64,000 nucleotides of DNA. Source: Eukaryota sp. TZLM1-RC. Its lineage: Eukaryota > Metamonada: BaSk clade. This document shows, in pieces, positions 8,632 through 18,235 of this stretch. The stretch is from positions 1,140,501 through 1,204,500 of the forward strand of contig JAUPSS010000007.1 in assembly GCA_040285825.1 (NCBI GenBank), in the 5' to 3' direction. The number at the start of each line of letters is the position of its first letter. Positions within the stretch are counted from its first letter, which is position 1. The notes beneath the pieces are model-generated. The model saw only the letters and a program-made list of their open reading frames with translations, was not told where the DNA came from and ran no database searches. The translations under genes were made by a program, and so were the position numbers.

Positions 8632-11600
8632 TCAGGGTATATAACTAAGACAATAGGAGAGCTGAATTTATAATTAGATTCAACTGCATAGCCCATTTCG
8701 ATCAGTTCATCAAATATTTTGTTTGCTATTTCCATTTTGCTGGGATTTAACCGTCTAGCAGGTTTATGTACTATAGCATTCTCATCTCTAAAGGGGATTG
8801 TTAGAGGATTACAATCGATTCCTTTTCTATTAGGAGTTTCACTAAAAACATCGCTGAATAATTTTAGTAGACTCGTTAATTTTAATTTATTATTACTATC
8901 ATCTAAATTTATCTCACATCCAGATCTTGCTAATTGCTCCTCAAAATCAGAAGGACTTGGTGATTGGTTATCTAAGTTCCCAATCGAATGTTGAGCGATC
9001 CTAGAGTCGAATTCTGATTCTGCATTTAGCAAAGTGCGGTGTTCTTTGTCTAATCTAATGAAAAGACCATCATCCGTCTGAAGCCCAAGTGCTTTTAACA
9101 TGTCTGTCCCTATTAATAATTTGTTCGAACCCGGGATTATGGGAAGAGTATGTTTATAGTGAACTTGTTGCGCAATGCTTCCTACGTTGAACGACAGAAT
9201 ACCAGTTGCACTCCCTAGCGATTTTGTGGATACGTTATTAGCTGGTAAGAACTTAATAGTATCCTTGCTATTGATTGACATATGGCATTGTTCAGCTAAA
9301 TCTGCAGTAATAACTGAACAAAACGCAGCCGCATCTATAGTCGCAATCATTTTAATATCATTTATTGATATCTCCAGTCTTAGAAATGGAGAACGCTGGG
9401 ACCTGACGTGGTTTTCACTAACCGTAGAATTAATATCAAAAATGCTATTGATATCAGAGCTGGTTTGGTGAATTTGTAGAGGAATTAAAAGATTTTGTTG
9501 AGCTGTTGGAAAGTTGTTGACTGGGTTTCCTAAATCGGTTGTTGATTGGTTGTGATTGATTGCGTTGATATGTACCCGATTAGGAAAGTTGCCTGTCCTG
9601 CTGTTCCGGTTGCTGTTGTTGATCCGTCTGTGAGGAACCGTACTCGAACGGGTCGGTTTTGACTCAGTAGGGGATGCGTTTGATGATATGTCCTCTGTTG
9701 TGTTTATGTTATGTATAGGTCTGTACTGACCTCTTCCTTTATGACCTCTATAACGGCCTCCACGGCCTCTAAATTTGAATCTATGTACACGTCTACCACG
9801 GCCACCTCGGCCCCTTTCTACACTGCCTCTACTAGCAGGCGCCTCCTGTTCTCCTAATCTGAATCTTTCTTCTTTGGGAACTCTGCTTCTAGCACAACGA
9901 GGATCTTTGCATTCGAATACAGTGTGGCCAACAGGATTGTTACCTTCGACGTTGCTGCAGAATGTACAGAATTTTGACCCTTCTCGTTCATGCTTTTCAG
10001 GGATGTATTTGTGTTGAGGGGTTCCTCTTGACTTTCCACCTGATCGTCTTGCTCGTTTTGTTGGAGCCTGGGCTGATGGTGTTACTCCTCTTGAGTAAGT
10101 TCTCATTGCCGTGAGTCCCAAAGGAATATCTTCTTCGTTAGCCCTGTTCCTTAGTACATCCATTGTGGGCTTGTTTCCTGCTGTGTAACACCAAGCGAGG
10201 AAATGTCTTCTCGTTGTCGATATCAAATCGAGTAGAGTTGTTCTGTTCGGTGAGTCCCACAAGGATTCCCTAGTCCATACTGGGAGGAGTTCGCTTGATA
10301 TAGCAAAGTTATCCAGACCCATAAGGAAGTACTCGGCTATTAGAGCGGGAGATATGGTTATCAACCCACTGCTTCCTCTAATTAAATCGGGGATGGTTAG
10401 GTCGGTCATGTAGGTGGTCATTCTCAAGACGTCTCCAAAATCTTCTACATAACGACCAAACTCGTTGTCAGCCTCATGCCTATTGTGGATTTTCCTCCAA
10501 TTTATTCTAGGCTTCATTAGAGCTGTACCAGCCTCATGATATGATGTGAATTGCGTTCTTTTTAACAGAAATACCATGACGTCGGCGTCGGTATAATCAA
10601 CACCGAGTAAACCTTGACTCTGCCATCTAGATAGAAGGCTAGGGTCGATCATGCTGGATATTCCTGTGGGGCAAGTGCTCATCATCATGCTCCTAAATAA
10701 ATCATAATGGTGGATTGGGGGTCCGAGCTTATCTGTTATAGCTGGATCAATCCTTACCAAAGGCTGTGTTGTATCCCTGGTGATCTCGTCGCGTATATGT
10801 TTGGGGAGATCTTTAATCCTATCTTGGGTTATTTCTGCTTGGCCTTCTCCAAATAGCTGGGTAGCTATCATAAAGGCTCTGGTCCAATCTGATTGACCTG
10901 GGGCTTCGAAGCTTCTATTAACTATCTTTCGCCCGTATTTATCCCAAGTTTGAAATTTTAAAAGAAAAGCTATGATAGACATTTTGTTAATAGGGTCATC
11001 AGCGGATAATCGAGGTCTTTTATAGTCGATATCCTTAGACCGTGGATCAATCTGTCTATGAAGGCTACTAGCTATGCTCATGTCAATAGCTCTTCTTGAG
11101 GATTGTAGGTCCTCAATACGCATAGGTCTATCGGAAGAAGAGTCTCTTACTGAGGGTTGAGGAGGAGCCGTTTCTCCAACGACTGGCCCGTTCAACTCAA
11201 TGTCTTCTCCAATTTCACTTTCCATGGGTTGAGAGGAAGTTGGTTCTTCCTGAGGTGCAACGTCTTGTCTTGTTACAGGTTCCGGGACGTTCACTGTTGG
11301 AACATGATCGGGTATGCTGTCGATAGAGCAGACCTGTATTGGTTGGCTTTTTTCAGAAATTATAGGGGCTACAACAGGCAGTTTGGGAAGGTGGAGAGAT
11401 GTGGATGGATCTCCCGTTACCCATTGTCTAAACTCTCGTTGTTTTGTGAACGAGTTACCATGTTGTTGGGTGTAGTTGTTAGGACGGCTCCTATACGTGG
11501 ATACAGCTGATCGTTCCGTATGAATGTTATTTAGAGCGTCTGCATCAAACCAGGGGGTTACTGGTTCAAGCTTGTCTTGTTCACTACTATCCTCCTGCTC

Positions 11601-12617
11601 CATAAATTCCCTAAAATATGTGGGAGCACCCTCTGTCAGCTCCGTGTAATTATGGATTTCCGTATCAAAGTTAGGATCAAACCAGGCAGGCAATTTGGAT
11701 TGTAGGATGTCTTCCGAGTCGGTCCTACTTCTCTGTTCGATGGAGAGAAACCTTATTCTCCTGCCGTATTGATCTAGGAAGGAGGCCTTCCAATCCAATC
11801 TATCTTTGATGGGAAGAGACATCAATTCATTGATTCTCTTGTCCATTCCAGAGATTCTGGGGCGGCGTTCTGCGTTACGCCCGAATGTCTCTCTACTCAA
11901 TTTATCGAGTGCCTTTATGAGTTCATTCCTTTCATTGAGGGAAATTTCCAATACCTTTTGGGTATCCCCAATCATTCCGAGGGTCTGGAAACCAACGTTT
12001 CTGCCTCTTTTTTGAACATAACTCCATAAAGGGGGAAGTTGCTCGAACAGACAGAAATCTGTTGGTTCGAGGTAAGCCTCCGCGTCCTCTCTTAATAACT
12101 TGTAGAACCCCTCAGAAGAGTCGTCTTCTCCCTCCATTTCATCTAGTTGAGATTGAATTTCTTCATATTCTCCTAATGGGGAAGACGTGTCTAAGGTGGG
12201 ATCTCCATCCGTTCCCTTTGAGACAGGTTCTAGAATTGGGAGGGGAGAGGGAGCCGGGTCCGTTCTCGTTGCCTCTTCCATTGCTTTGAGGGGAGAGGGA
12301 GCCGGGTCCGTTCTCGTAACCTCATCTGTTACTTTTTTCCTGAGGGGAGAGGGAGCCGGGTCCGTTCTCGTAACCTCATCTGTTACTTTTTTCCTGAGGG
12401 GAGAGGGAGCCGGGTCCGTTCTCGTTACCTCTTCTGTTGTTGAAGATGGAGGGACCTCGTCCACTCTTTCATCTTCTTCTACATTAAGGGAGGGGGAGGT
12501 GGGATCCGGGTCCGTTGCCTCGTTGCCCTCTATATCATGTGTATGTGATGCTGGTACCTGCTGCATATTAAGTGGTGGATTAGAGTCAGAGATATCTGGT
12601 TGGGAGATGTCTGACAT
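8613..12617 (-). CDS. gag: Gag-protease polyprotein with the N-terminal edge of RT
   Basis: 1334 codons from an ATG at 12617. The N-terminus is acidic and Pro/Thr-rich with four copies of TRTDPAPSPL. A large capsid-like region without a motif I can name follows. Then comes a zinc-knuckle-like segment FCTFCSNV...GHTVFECKDPRC and an Arg-Gly-rich stretch (GRGGRGRR, RFKFRGRGGR) suited to RNA binding. Further on, IATIDAAAFCSVI is probably the retropepsin active-site loop, but the usual D-[ST]-G-A reads DAAA, which would impair a normal aspartic protease. The last ~60 residues (NPSKMEIANKIFDELIEMGY, PIVLVIYPDG) are the start of RT, showing that gag, protease and RT were one frame before the break at 8613. 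Confidence 0.85.
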   Translation of the reverse strand: MSDISQPDISDSNPPLNMQQVPASHTHDIEGNEATDPDPTSPSLNVEEDERVDEVPPSSTTEEVTRTDPAPSPLRKKVTDEVTRTDPAPSPLRKKVTDEVTRTDPAPSPLKAMEEATRTDPAPSPLPILEPVSKGTDGDPTLDTSSPLGEYEEIQSQLDEMEGEDDSSEGFYKLLREDAEAYLEPTDFCLFEQLPPLWSYVQKRGRNVGFQTLGMIGDTQKVLEISLNERNELIKALDKLSRETFGRNAERRPRISGMDKRINELMSLPIKDRLDWKASFLDQYGRRIRFLSIEQRSRTDSEDILQSKLPAWFDPNFDTEIHNYTELTEGAPTYFREFMEQEDSSEQDKLEPVTPWFDADALNNIHTERSAVSTYRSRPNNYTQQHGNSFTKQREFRQWVTGDPSTSLHLPKLPVVAPIISEKSQPIQVCSIDSIPDHVPTVNVPEPVTRQDVAPQEEPTSSQPMESEIGEDIELNGPVVGETAPPQPSVRDSSSDRPMRIEDLQSSRRAIDMSIASSLHRQIDPRSKDIDYKRPRLSADDPINKMSIIAFLLKFQTWDKYGRKIVNRSFEAPGQSDWTRAFMIATQLFGEGQAEITQDRIKDLPKHIRDEITRDTTQPLVRIDPAITDKLGPPIHHYDLFRSMMMSTCPTGISSMIDPSLLSRWQSQGLLGVDYTDADVMVFLLKRTQFTSYHEAGTALMKPRINWRKIHNRHEADNEFGRYVEDFGDVLRMTTYMTDLTIPDLIRGSSGLITISPALIAEYFLMGLDNFAISSELLPVWTRESLWDSPNRTTLLDLISTTRRHFLAWCYTAGNKPTMDVLRNRANEEDIPLGLTAMRTYSRGVTPSAQAPTKRARRSGGKSRGTPQHKYIPEKHEREGSKFCTFCSNVEGNNPVGHTVFECKDPRCARSRVPKEERFRLGEQEAPASRGSVERGRGGRGRRVHRFKFRGRGGRYRGHKGRGQYRPIHNINTTEDISSNASPTESKPTRSSTVPHRRINNSNRNSRTGNFPNRVHINAINHNQSTTDLGNPVNNFPTAQQNLLIPLQIHQTSSDINSIFDINSTVSENHVRSQRSPFLRLEISINDIKMIATIDAAAFCSVITADLAEQCHMSINSKDTIKFLPANNVSTKSLGSATGILSFNVGSIAQQVHYKHTLPIIPGSNKLLIGTDMLKALGLQTDDGLFIRLDKEHRTLLNAESEFDSRIAQHSIGNLDNQSPSPSDFEEQLARSGCEINLDDSNNKLKLTSLLKLFSDVFSETPNRKGIDCNPLTIPFRDENAIVHKPARRLNPSKMEIANKIFDELIEMGYAVESNYKFSSPIVLVIYPDGKNPG
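12240..12436 (-). repeat. Short tandem repeat inside gag
   Basis: Four copies of a ~50-base unit (starting about 12240, 12288, 12342 and 12396, spacing 48, 54, 54) encode TRTDPAPSPL with variable linkers. The two middle units are almost identical, so the array probably expanded recently in frame. Confidence 0.85.
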
Positions 12618-12694
12618 GCTGTAAAGTGTCTGAAGATGTTCGCTAATGCTGAAGTTATGGTATACCTTTTGACTTTAAAATGGCCAATAATTAT
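12618..12694 (-). other. Leader between the 5' LTR and gag ATG
   Basis: 77 bases that should include the primer-binding site. On the element strand TTGGCCATTTT begins ~8 bases after the LTR and contains the TGG expected opposite a tRNA CCA end. I cannot match it to a tRNA, so the primer is unresolved. Confidence 0.4.
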
Positions 12695-12773
12695 TGTTGC
12701 CTAAAGTCTATTGTAGTAAAGAAAAGTCTGATTTATTTTCTATTCATATTATATAAGCCTTAGGGCGCCAACA
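12695..12773 (-). repeat. 5' LTR (79 bp)
   Basis: Perfect copy of 5604-5682. The right TSD TTAC follows at 12774-12777. On the minus strand TTATATAA in this copy would position transcription of the element, and the AATAAA in the downstream copy would end it. Confidence 0.92.
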
Positions 12774-13455
12774 TTACGACATCAACAACATTCATTACAT
12801 CATCAAACGAGGGCACAACAACATCAGCACGTCGTTTTCCATATTCTGAATCTCTTACGCTTTCATTTATATCAAGAGACCTCAACAAAGGTTCTACAAA
12901 AGATTCAATATGATAGGAATTACACATTGCATGGATTTGATCTCTAACTGCATCATGCAACGTAGAACGATAGGAAATATATCTATTACAATTAAATAAA
13001 TGTGATAATGTCAAACCAGCTCCACATTTACAAAACAAATCATTGGGCAAATTACAAGGCCATAAATAACAACGCATTCTCATAGCAGTGGTCCATTGGT
13101 CGTCATTCAAAAATAGACCATAAATCTGGGGAATTTGATTTATCAAAACTGCAGATGAACTGTCCTTCAAATCAATCAAAAAATTGGCAAACGCAGGATT
13201 TTCTTTCTTAGCCGTGCTAAGTCGCACAATAAAATCCTTGTTTTCAAAATTTTTCAAAAGATGTCGTTGGAGCTTTTTCAACGCAAATTTTAATGAATAT
13301 AAACTTCTGTCTGGAATTTCTTGAATGGATATGGGAAACATGATTGCCATAAGTCGGGAGATAAACTGGATATTTCTTCTCTTAAGTTATCCAAGAATAT
13401 GCTATTTGTATTTTCAAGAAGATTTTCGGCAAAAGGATATCTTCTAGAGAATTCA
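12774..13455 (-). pseudogene. Family C RLE region, right flank of the LTR element
   Basis: It continues the C copy broken by the LTR element: VVVPSFDDVMNVVDVV, RRAD, SLDINESVRDSEYGK, knuckle FCKCGAGLTLSHLFNC, MRMRCYLWPCNLPND and the connector with IQEIPDRSLYSLKF. A frameshift lies near 13320. The copy is interrupted again at 13455 by a family B insertion and resumes at 14387-14400. Confidence 0.85.
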
Positions 13456-14386
13456 TTAATGAATGACATGAACATTGGTTTTAATGAAAGCTTGGATTTT
13501 GATGTTAGATGGCTTGGCCAAGAAAAAGAATCCCGCTTTTGCAAATCTTTTACAAGATATGTGTGACAGTACTTCTTCTGCCTTAGTAACAACAATTCCA
13601 CAAGTTTATGGTACTCTCTTATCCGATTCTGCTTGGACTCTGAATATGAGATTTCGTTCCTTTATCTGGCCTGATAATTTACCTCATAATTTAATTTGTA
13701 AATGTTCTCGAGAAATTACAACTACTCATTTGTTAAATTGTAAACATTTTATTACTTTTAGAAGCAAGGTTCATGATGCTGTAAGAGACCAGTTATATTG
13801 TATGTGTAAATCTCATAGAATTGAATCCTTCTTGGAACCTTTGTTGTCAAATCTGTTTGATGCTGAAAATGATTTTCATAAGAATAATAGAGGTGATGTC
13901 ATATTACCTGGATTAGATGGAAGCTTCATTTTATTGGATGTGATGTCTGTTGATCCTTGTAATGCCTCAAATGAAAGGCTTGTTAATTCTGAAATTCATA
14001 ATCCCCTTTCAAATGCTGAAAATTTTAAATTCAAAAAATACAATGAACCTTTGTCCAAATTGGCCAGTCTACAGCATGCAAAATACAATTTGTATCCATT
14101 TGTATTTTCCCTTTTTGGTTCACTTGCACCAACTGCTTTACGTTTTTTGGATGATTTTGAAATGATTGTAAAGAGAAGAACTGGCAGAAATTTCAACAGA
14201 TTGTTTTGGCAAAATAGAATTGTGTTTTCTATTTTTAAGGGGATGTTGAAGATGGTTTCTGATGCTTTGCTTTCTCTTGGATCTCACTATGAGAGAGTTG
14301 CATCTAGTGTTTTTGTTTTGGGAGAGATGGATTTTTTAGATGTTGATTTATAGGTTTAGAATAAAATTAAATTTTTGAAAAAAAAA
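13456..14386 (+). mobile_element. 5'-truncated family B element inserted in family C
   Basis: Flanked by the 13-bp TSD tctagagaattca (13443-13455 and 14387-14399). It encodes from LDFDVR onward the B connector, knuckle CKCSREITTTHLLNC, FRSKVHDAVRDQL, endonuclease core RGDVILPGLDGS...LLDVMSVDPC and the C-terminus GEMDFLDVDL. It then has AATAAA-containing 3' UTR and a poly(A) tract ending at 14386. The first ~30 bases after the TSD (ttaatgaatgacatg...) match no family B sequence I see, so they may be filler added at the 5' junction. Confidence 0.9.
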
Positions 14387-15137
14387 TCTAGAGAATTCAA
14401 ATACAAAATTTTTTCCACCACCAATAAATGCAGCTTTGGTCAAATATTTTGATGAATTGAATCCAACACCGCCAAGTTGAACATCAGAAAAAATATGATT
14501 TTTCAAAATTGATGGATCAACAGACATTAAATAAGCCAAAAATTGCGTACGTATTTTGTTAAATTGTCTACAAAAATTGTAAGTTAGGGATGGAGGTAAT
14601 GATCGCAGTAAATGAGTAATTTTTCCAGCATAACAAATTTTCAAAAGAAAAAACTTAAGATGTTTTTCCAATTCAAGAGTCTTTATGACTTCTAGCTCTT
14701 TTTTAATTGAATTTAAATAATTTTCAAGGCTGTCAAGTGTCTTTTCGGCGGAACCTAAATAGCAACCCAGAAAGCATCCATTGGTCGTCATTCAAAAATA
14801 GACCATAAATCTGGGGAATTTGATTTATCAAAACTGCAGATGAACAGTCCTTCAAATCAATCAAAAAATTGGCAAAAGCAGGATTTTCTTTCTTAGCCGT
14901 AAAATATTTTGATGAATTGAATCCAACACCGCCAAGTTGAACATCAGAAAAAATATGATTTTTCAAAATTGATGGAACAACAGACATTAAATAAGCCAAA
15001 AATTCAGTACGTATTTTGTTAAATTGTCTACAAAAATTGTAAGTTAGGGATGGAGGTAATGATCTCAGTAAATGAGTAATTTTTCCAGAATAACAAATTT
15101 TCAAAAGAAAAAACTGAAGATGTTTTTCCAATTCAAA
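14387..15137 (-). pseudogene. Rearranged family C fragments (thumb region)
   Basis: Three pieces in the same orientation but wrong order. 14400-14775 encodes the RT thumb (LGCYLGSAEKTLDS, ITHLLRSLPPSL, GGVGFNSSKYLTKAAF). 14776-14900 jumps to the later connector (INQIPQIYGLFLNDDQW). 14901-15137 repeats the thumb with several substitutions. At 15137 the orientation flips. No frame survives through the piece. Confidence 0.75.
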
Positions 15138-15700
15138 CCTTTGTTGAGGTCTCTTGATATAAATGAAAGCGTAAAAGATTCAGAATATGGAAAACGACGT
15201 GCTGATGTTGTTGTGCCCTCGTTTGATGATGTCATGAATGTTGTTGATGTCGTAACAGTGGATGTTTGCAAGAAAAATGCCTTGAAAACTGCTCAATCCG
15301 AAGTATCCCCCTTGATGACTCCGAATTGTACAAACGGAAAAAATATGCAAATCCTTTAAAAGAATTGAAACATGTTCGCCATGTAGATTACCAAATTTGC
15401 CCATTTGCTATATCGTTGTATGGTCGTCTTGGAAAAACTGCTATGAATTTTATTGATGATTTTGAAAATCTTGTGAAAAGAAGAATGAATCAGCGTTTTG
15501 ATCGTCGCTAGTGGCTAAATCGTATTGTTTTTACTATTTTCAAATCAATTCCTAAAATGATTTCGAAAGCTTTGATGTCTGTCAGTGCACATTACGAAGA
15601 AATTGCTGTTGTGAGGTTTGATGGTGTGGAAGCTTGTTTTGAAGATATTGACTTTTAGACTGTAGTTTAATAATAAATTAAAATTAGTAAAAAAAATAAC
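15138..15700 (+). pseudogene. Family C 3' end, plus strand, joined tail-inverted to minus-strand C
   Basis: It starts inside PLLRSLDINESVKDSEYGKR and runs through RRADVVVPSFDD, with a frameshift near 15310, an in-frame TAG at 15510 (CGC-TAG in place of CGC-TTG) and the terminus EACFEDIDF. The family 3' UTR follows with a poly(A) run near 15690-15696. It abuts minus-strand C at 15137 and minus-strand family B RT at ~15701, so it looks like an insertion whose 5' junction formed an inversion. Confidence 0.75.
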
Positions 15701-16867
15701 TTCCAATTCATTCTGAATTTGAGGCACGTTTCCTAACCAACAACCAAGGAACTTAAAAGCATCACTACTATAATTAGTAAAGGGGACAATAGAATCATTT
15801 ATCACGAGATCTTGAGCAGAAGAGCCAATGAGAAGGCATTTGCTCGCATTAAGATGAAGCCCAATATTTTCATATGAATCAGCAATTTCTTGAGCAACCA
15901 ATTTTAGTAAATCAAATGATCCAATCAAGGATATATCATCCATATAAGCAACTATTTTTATAGAAGGGTATTTTTGCTTAATGATATTTAAAGTTTTGTG
16001 AATAGCTAAACAAAACAATAATGGGCCTAAAGGATCACCTTGCTTCACACCAGAAGATGATTTAAGACCAAATGAATTAAATATTAAATCTGATTCTTTT
16101 CCATAAAAATGGTAGAAAAAACTCGATAGCTCAGGAAAATCAGATTTAATTATTTCAAAAATTGCTTCTCGCTTTACAGAATTAAAAGCATTTTTAAAGT
16201 CAAGATTAAAAATAAAGTTATTTTCCTCTACATTAAAAAAAGTATCAGAGGCAATAACAGCAACAGAAGCACCATCAATTGTTTTGATTCCAATTGATGA
16301 GGATTCAAAAATGTAGAAGCTTTGTCTTTGACACGATCGAAGTCAATTGATGCCACCAAACGAGATAGAGATTCACCAACAGCAATTGGGCGTATTCCAT
16401 CAGGTTTAATTCCATTACCAGGCTTTACTAAAGCAATCAGACGTGCAGCAAGTAATTCAGAAGGAGGATCAATTTTCAAAACAATTAATTGTTGAAAATA
16501 ATGGGCTAGATCATCAGCAATTTCGGGAGCACTGGAACACGCTATTTTTAACAGATCAAAAGAAATTCCAGATGGGCCTGCTGCTTTCCCTTTTGGTAAT
16601 TTTTGAATAGCTTTGAGAACTTCAATTGCAGTAATAGGATTTTCAATCCAAAAAGGACACACATCAGGCTTGCTGCACTTGAAATTTTCTTGAGGATGCA
16701 ACTTTTGAAGTTTTTCAAGGGTATCAGAATTTGCAACAGCCAAAGAAGAGGAAAACAAGGACTGCTTTGCGGCACCATAGCGACCACGTAAGCACAATTT
16801 TCGGCAAATTTTTGATTTTACAATTTTTCTTTTTCTAAATTTTTTTTAAAACAATTTTTGTTTTTTT
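15701..16867 (-). repeat. Family B RT tandem unit 1
   Basis: Minus-strand copy of B from the RT N-terminal linker (KIVKSKICRKLCLRGRYG) to just past motif E (FLGCWLGNVPQ). RT fingers, motif A LDFKNAFNS, motif B KQGDPLGP and YMDD are present. The frame shifts near 16290 (NPHQFG becomes NPHQLES). It is joined head-to-tail to unit 2 at an A-rich junction (~16867). Confidence 0.82.
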
Positions 16868-18031
16868 CCAAAATAACTTGTAATTCATTCCGAATTTGAG
16901 GCACGTTTCCTAACCAACAACCAAGGAACTTAAAAGCATCACTACTATAATTAGTAAAAGGGACAATAGAATCGTTTATCACGAGATCTTGAGCAGAAGA
17001 GCCAATCAGAAGGCATTTGCTCGCATTAAGATGAAGCCCAATATTTTCATATGAATCGGCAATTTCTTGAGCAACCAATTCTAGTAAATCAAAAGAACCA
17101 ATCAAGGATATATCATCCATATAAGCAACTATTTTTATAGATGGGTTTTTGCTTAATGATATTTAAAGTTTTGTGAATAGCTAAACAAAACAATAATGGG
17201 CCTAAAGGATCTCCCTGCTTCACTCCAGAAGATGATTTAAGACCAAATGAATTAAATATTAAATCTGATTCTTTTCCATAAAAATGGTAGAAAAAACTCG
17301 ATAGCTCAGGAAAATCAGATTTAATTATTTCAAAAATTGCTTCTCGCTTTACAGAATTAAAAGCATTTTTAAAGTCAAGATTAAAAATAAAGTTATTTTC
17401 CTCTACATTAAAAAAAGTATCAGAGGCTTTAACAGCAACAGAAGCACCATCAATTGTTTTGATTCCAATTGATGAGGATTCAAAAATGTAGAAGCTTTGT
17501 CTTTGACACGATCGAAGTCAATTGATGCCACCAAACGAGATAGAGATTCACCAACAGCAATTGGGCGTATTCCATCAGGTTTAATTCCATTACCAGGCTT
17601 TACTAAAGCAATCAGACGTGCAGCAAGTAATTCAGAAGGAGGATTAATTTTCAAAACAATTAATTGTTGAAAATAATGGGCTAGATCATCAGCAATTTCG
17701 GGAGCACTGGAACACGCTATTTTTAACAGATCAAAAGAAATTCCAGATGGGCCTGCTGCTTTCCCTTTTGGTAATTTTTGAATAGCTTTGAGAACTTCAA
17801 TTGCAGTAATAGGATTTTCAATCCAAAAAGGACACACATCAGGCTTGCTGCACTTGAAATTTTCTTGAGGATGCAACTTTTGAAGTTTTTCAAGGGTATC
17901 AGAATTTGCAACAGCCAAAGAAGAGGAAAACAAGGACTGCTTTGCGGCACCATAGCGACCACGTAAGCACAATTTTCGGCAAATTTTTGATTTTACAATT
18001 TTTCTGTTTCTAAAACAATTTTTGTTTTTTT
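16868..18031 (-). repeat. Family B RT tandem unit 2
   Basis: Same content and order as unit 1 at a spacing of ~1.17 kb. It shares the NPHQLES indel and many exact stretches with unit 1, so one was copied from the other. A deletion in tatttttgctt (17146) breaks the frame just before YMDD. Confidence 0.82.
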
Positions 18032-18235
18032 CCAAAATAACTTGTAATTCATTCCGAATTTGAGGCACGTTTCCTAACCAACAACCAAGGAACTTAAAAG
18101 CATCACTACTATAATTAGTAAAAGGGACAATAGAATCGTTTATCACGAGATCTTGAGCAGAAGAGCCAATCAGAAGGCATTTGCTCGCATTAAGATGAAG
18201 CCCAATATTTTCATATGAATCGGCAATTTCTTGAG
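18032..18235 (-). repeat. Family B RT tandem unit 3, first part
   Basis: Start of the third B unit (motif D/E region, IGLHLNASKCLLIG). It is broken at 18235 by the family C insertion and continues at 22238. The 11-bp TSD aatttcttgag lies at 18225-18235 and 22238-22248. Confidence 0.85.

Larger units (their letters stand above)
5604..12773 (-). mobile_element. Complete Ty3/gypsy-type LTR retrotransposon, 7.17 kb
   Basis: It is bounded by identical 79-bp direct repeats (5604-5682 and 12695-12773) that begin TGTTG and end CAACA, with the 4-bp TSD TTAC at 5600-5603 and 12774-12777. The order on the minus strand is LTR, leader, gag-protease ORF, pol ORF (RT, RNase H, integrase, chromo-like tail), polypurine tract, LTR. 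Domain order RT-RNase H-integrase defines the gypsy type. Identical LTRs and an intact TSD indicate a young insertion. The target is the endonuclease region of a family C element. The very short LTRs are the oddity. Confidence 0.93.

Noticed and set aside
12672-12694. Primer-binding site matching a specific tRNA
   Set aside because: TTGGCCATTTT contains TGG but I could not match it to a tRNA 3' end, so no primer is named.
441-16791. Many 60-100 codon ORFs on the strand opposite the retroelement genes
   Set aside because: They recur wherever the same element recurs, are antisense or out-of-phase to known RT/RLE coding sequence, and have low-complexity composition. They are shadows, not genes.
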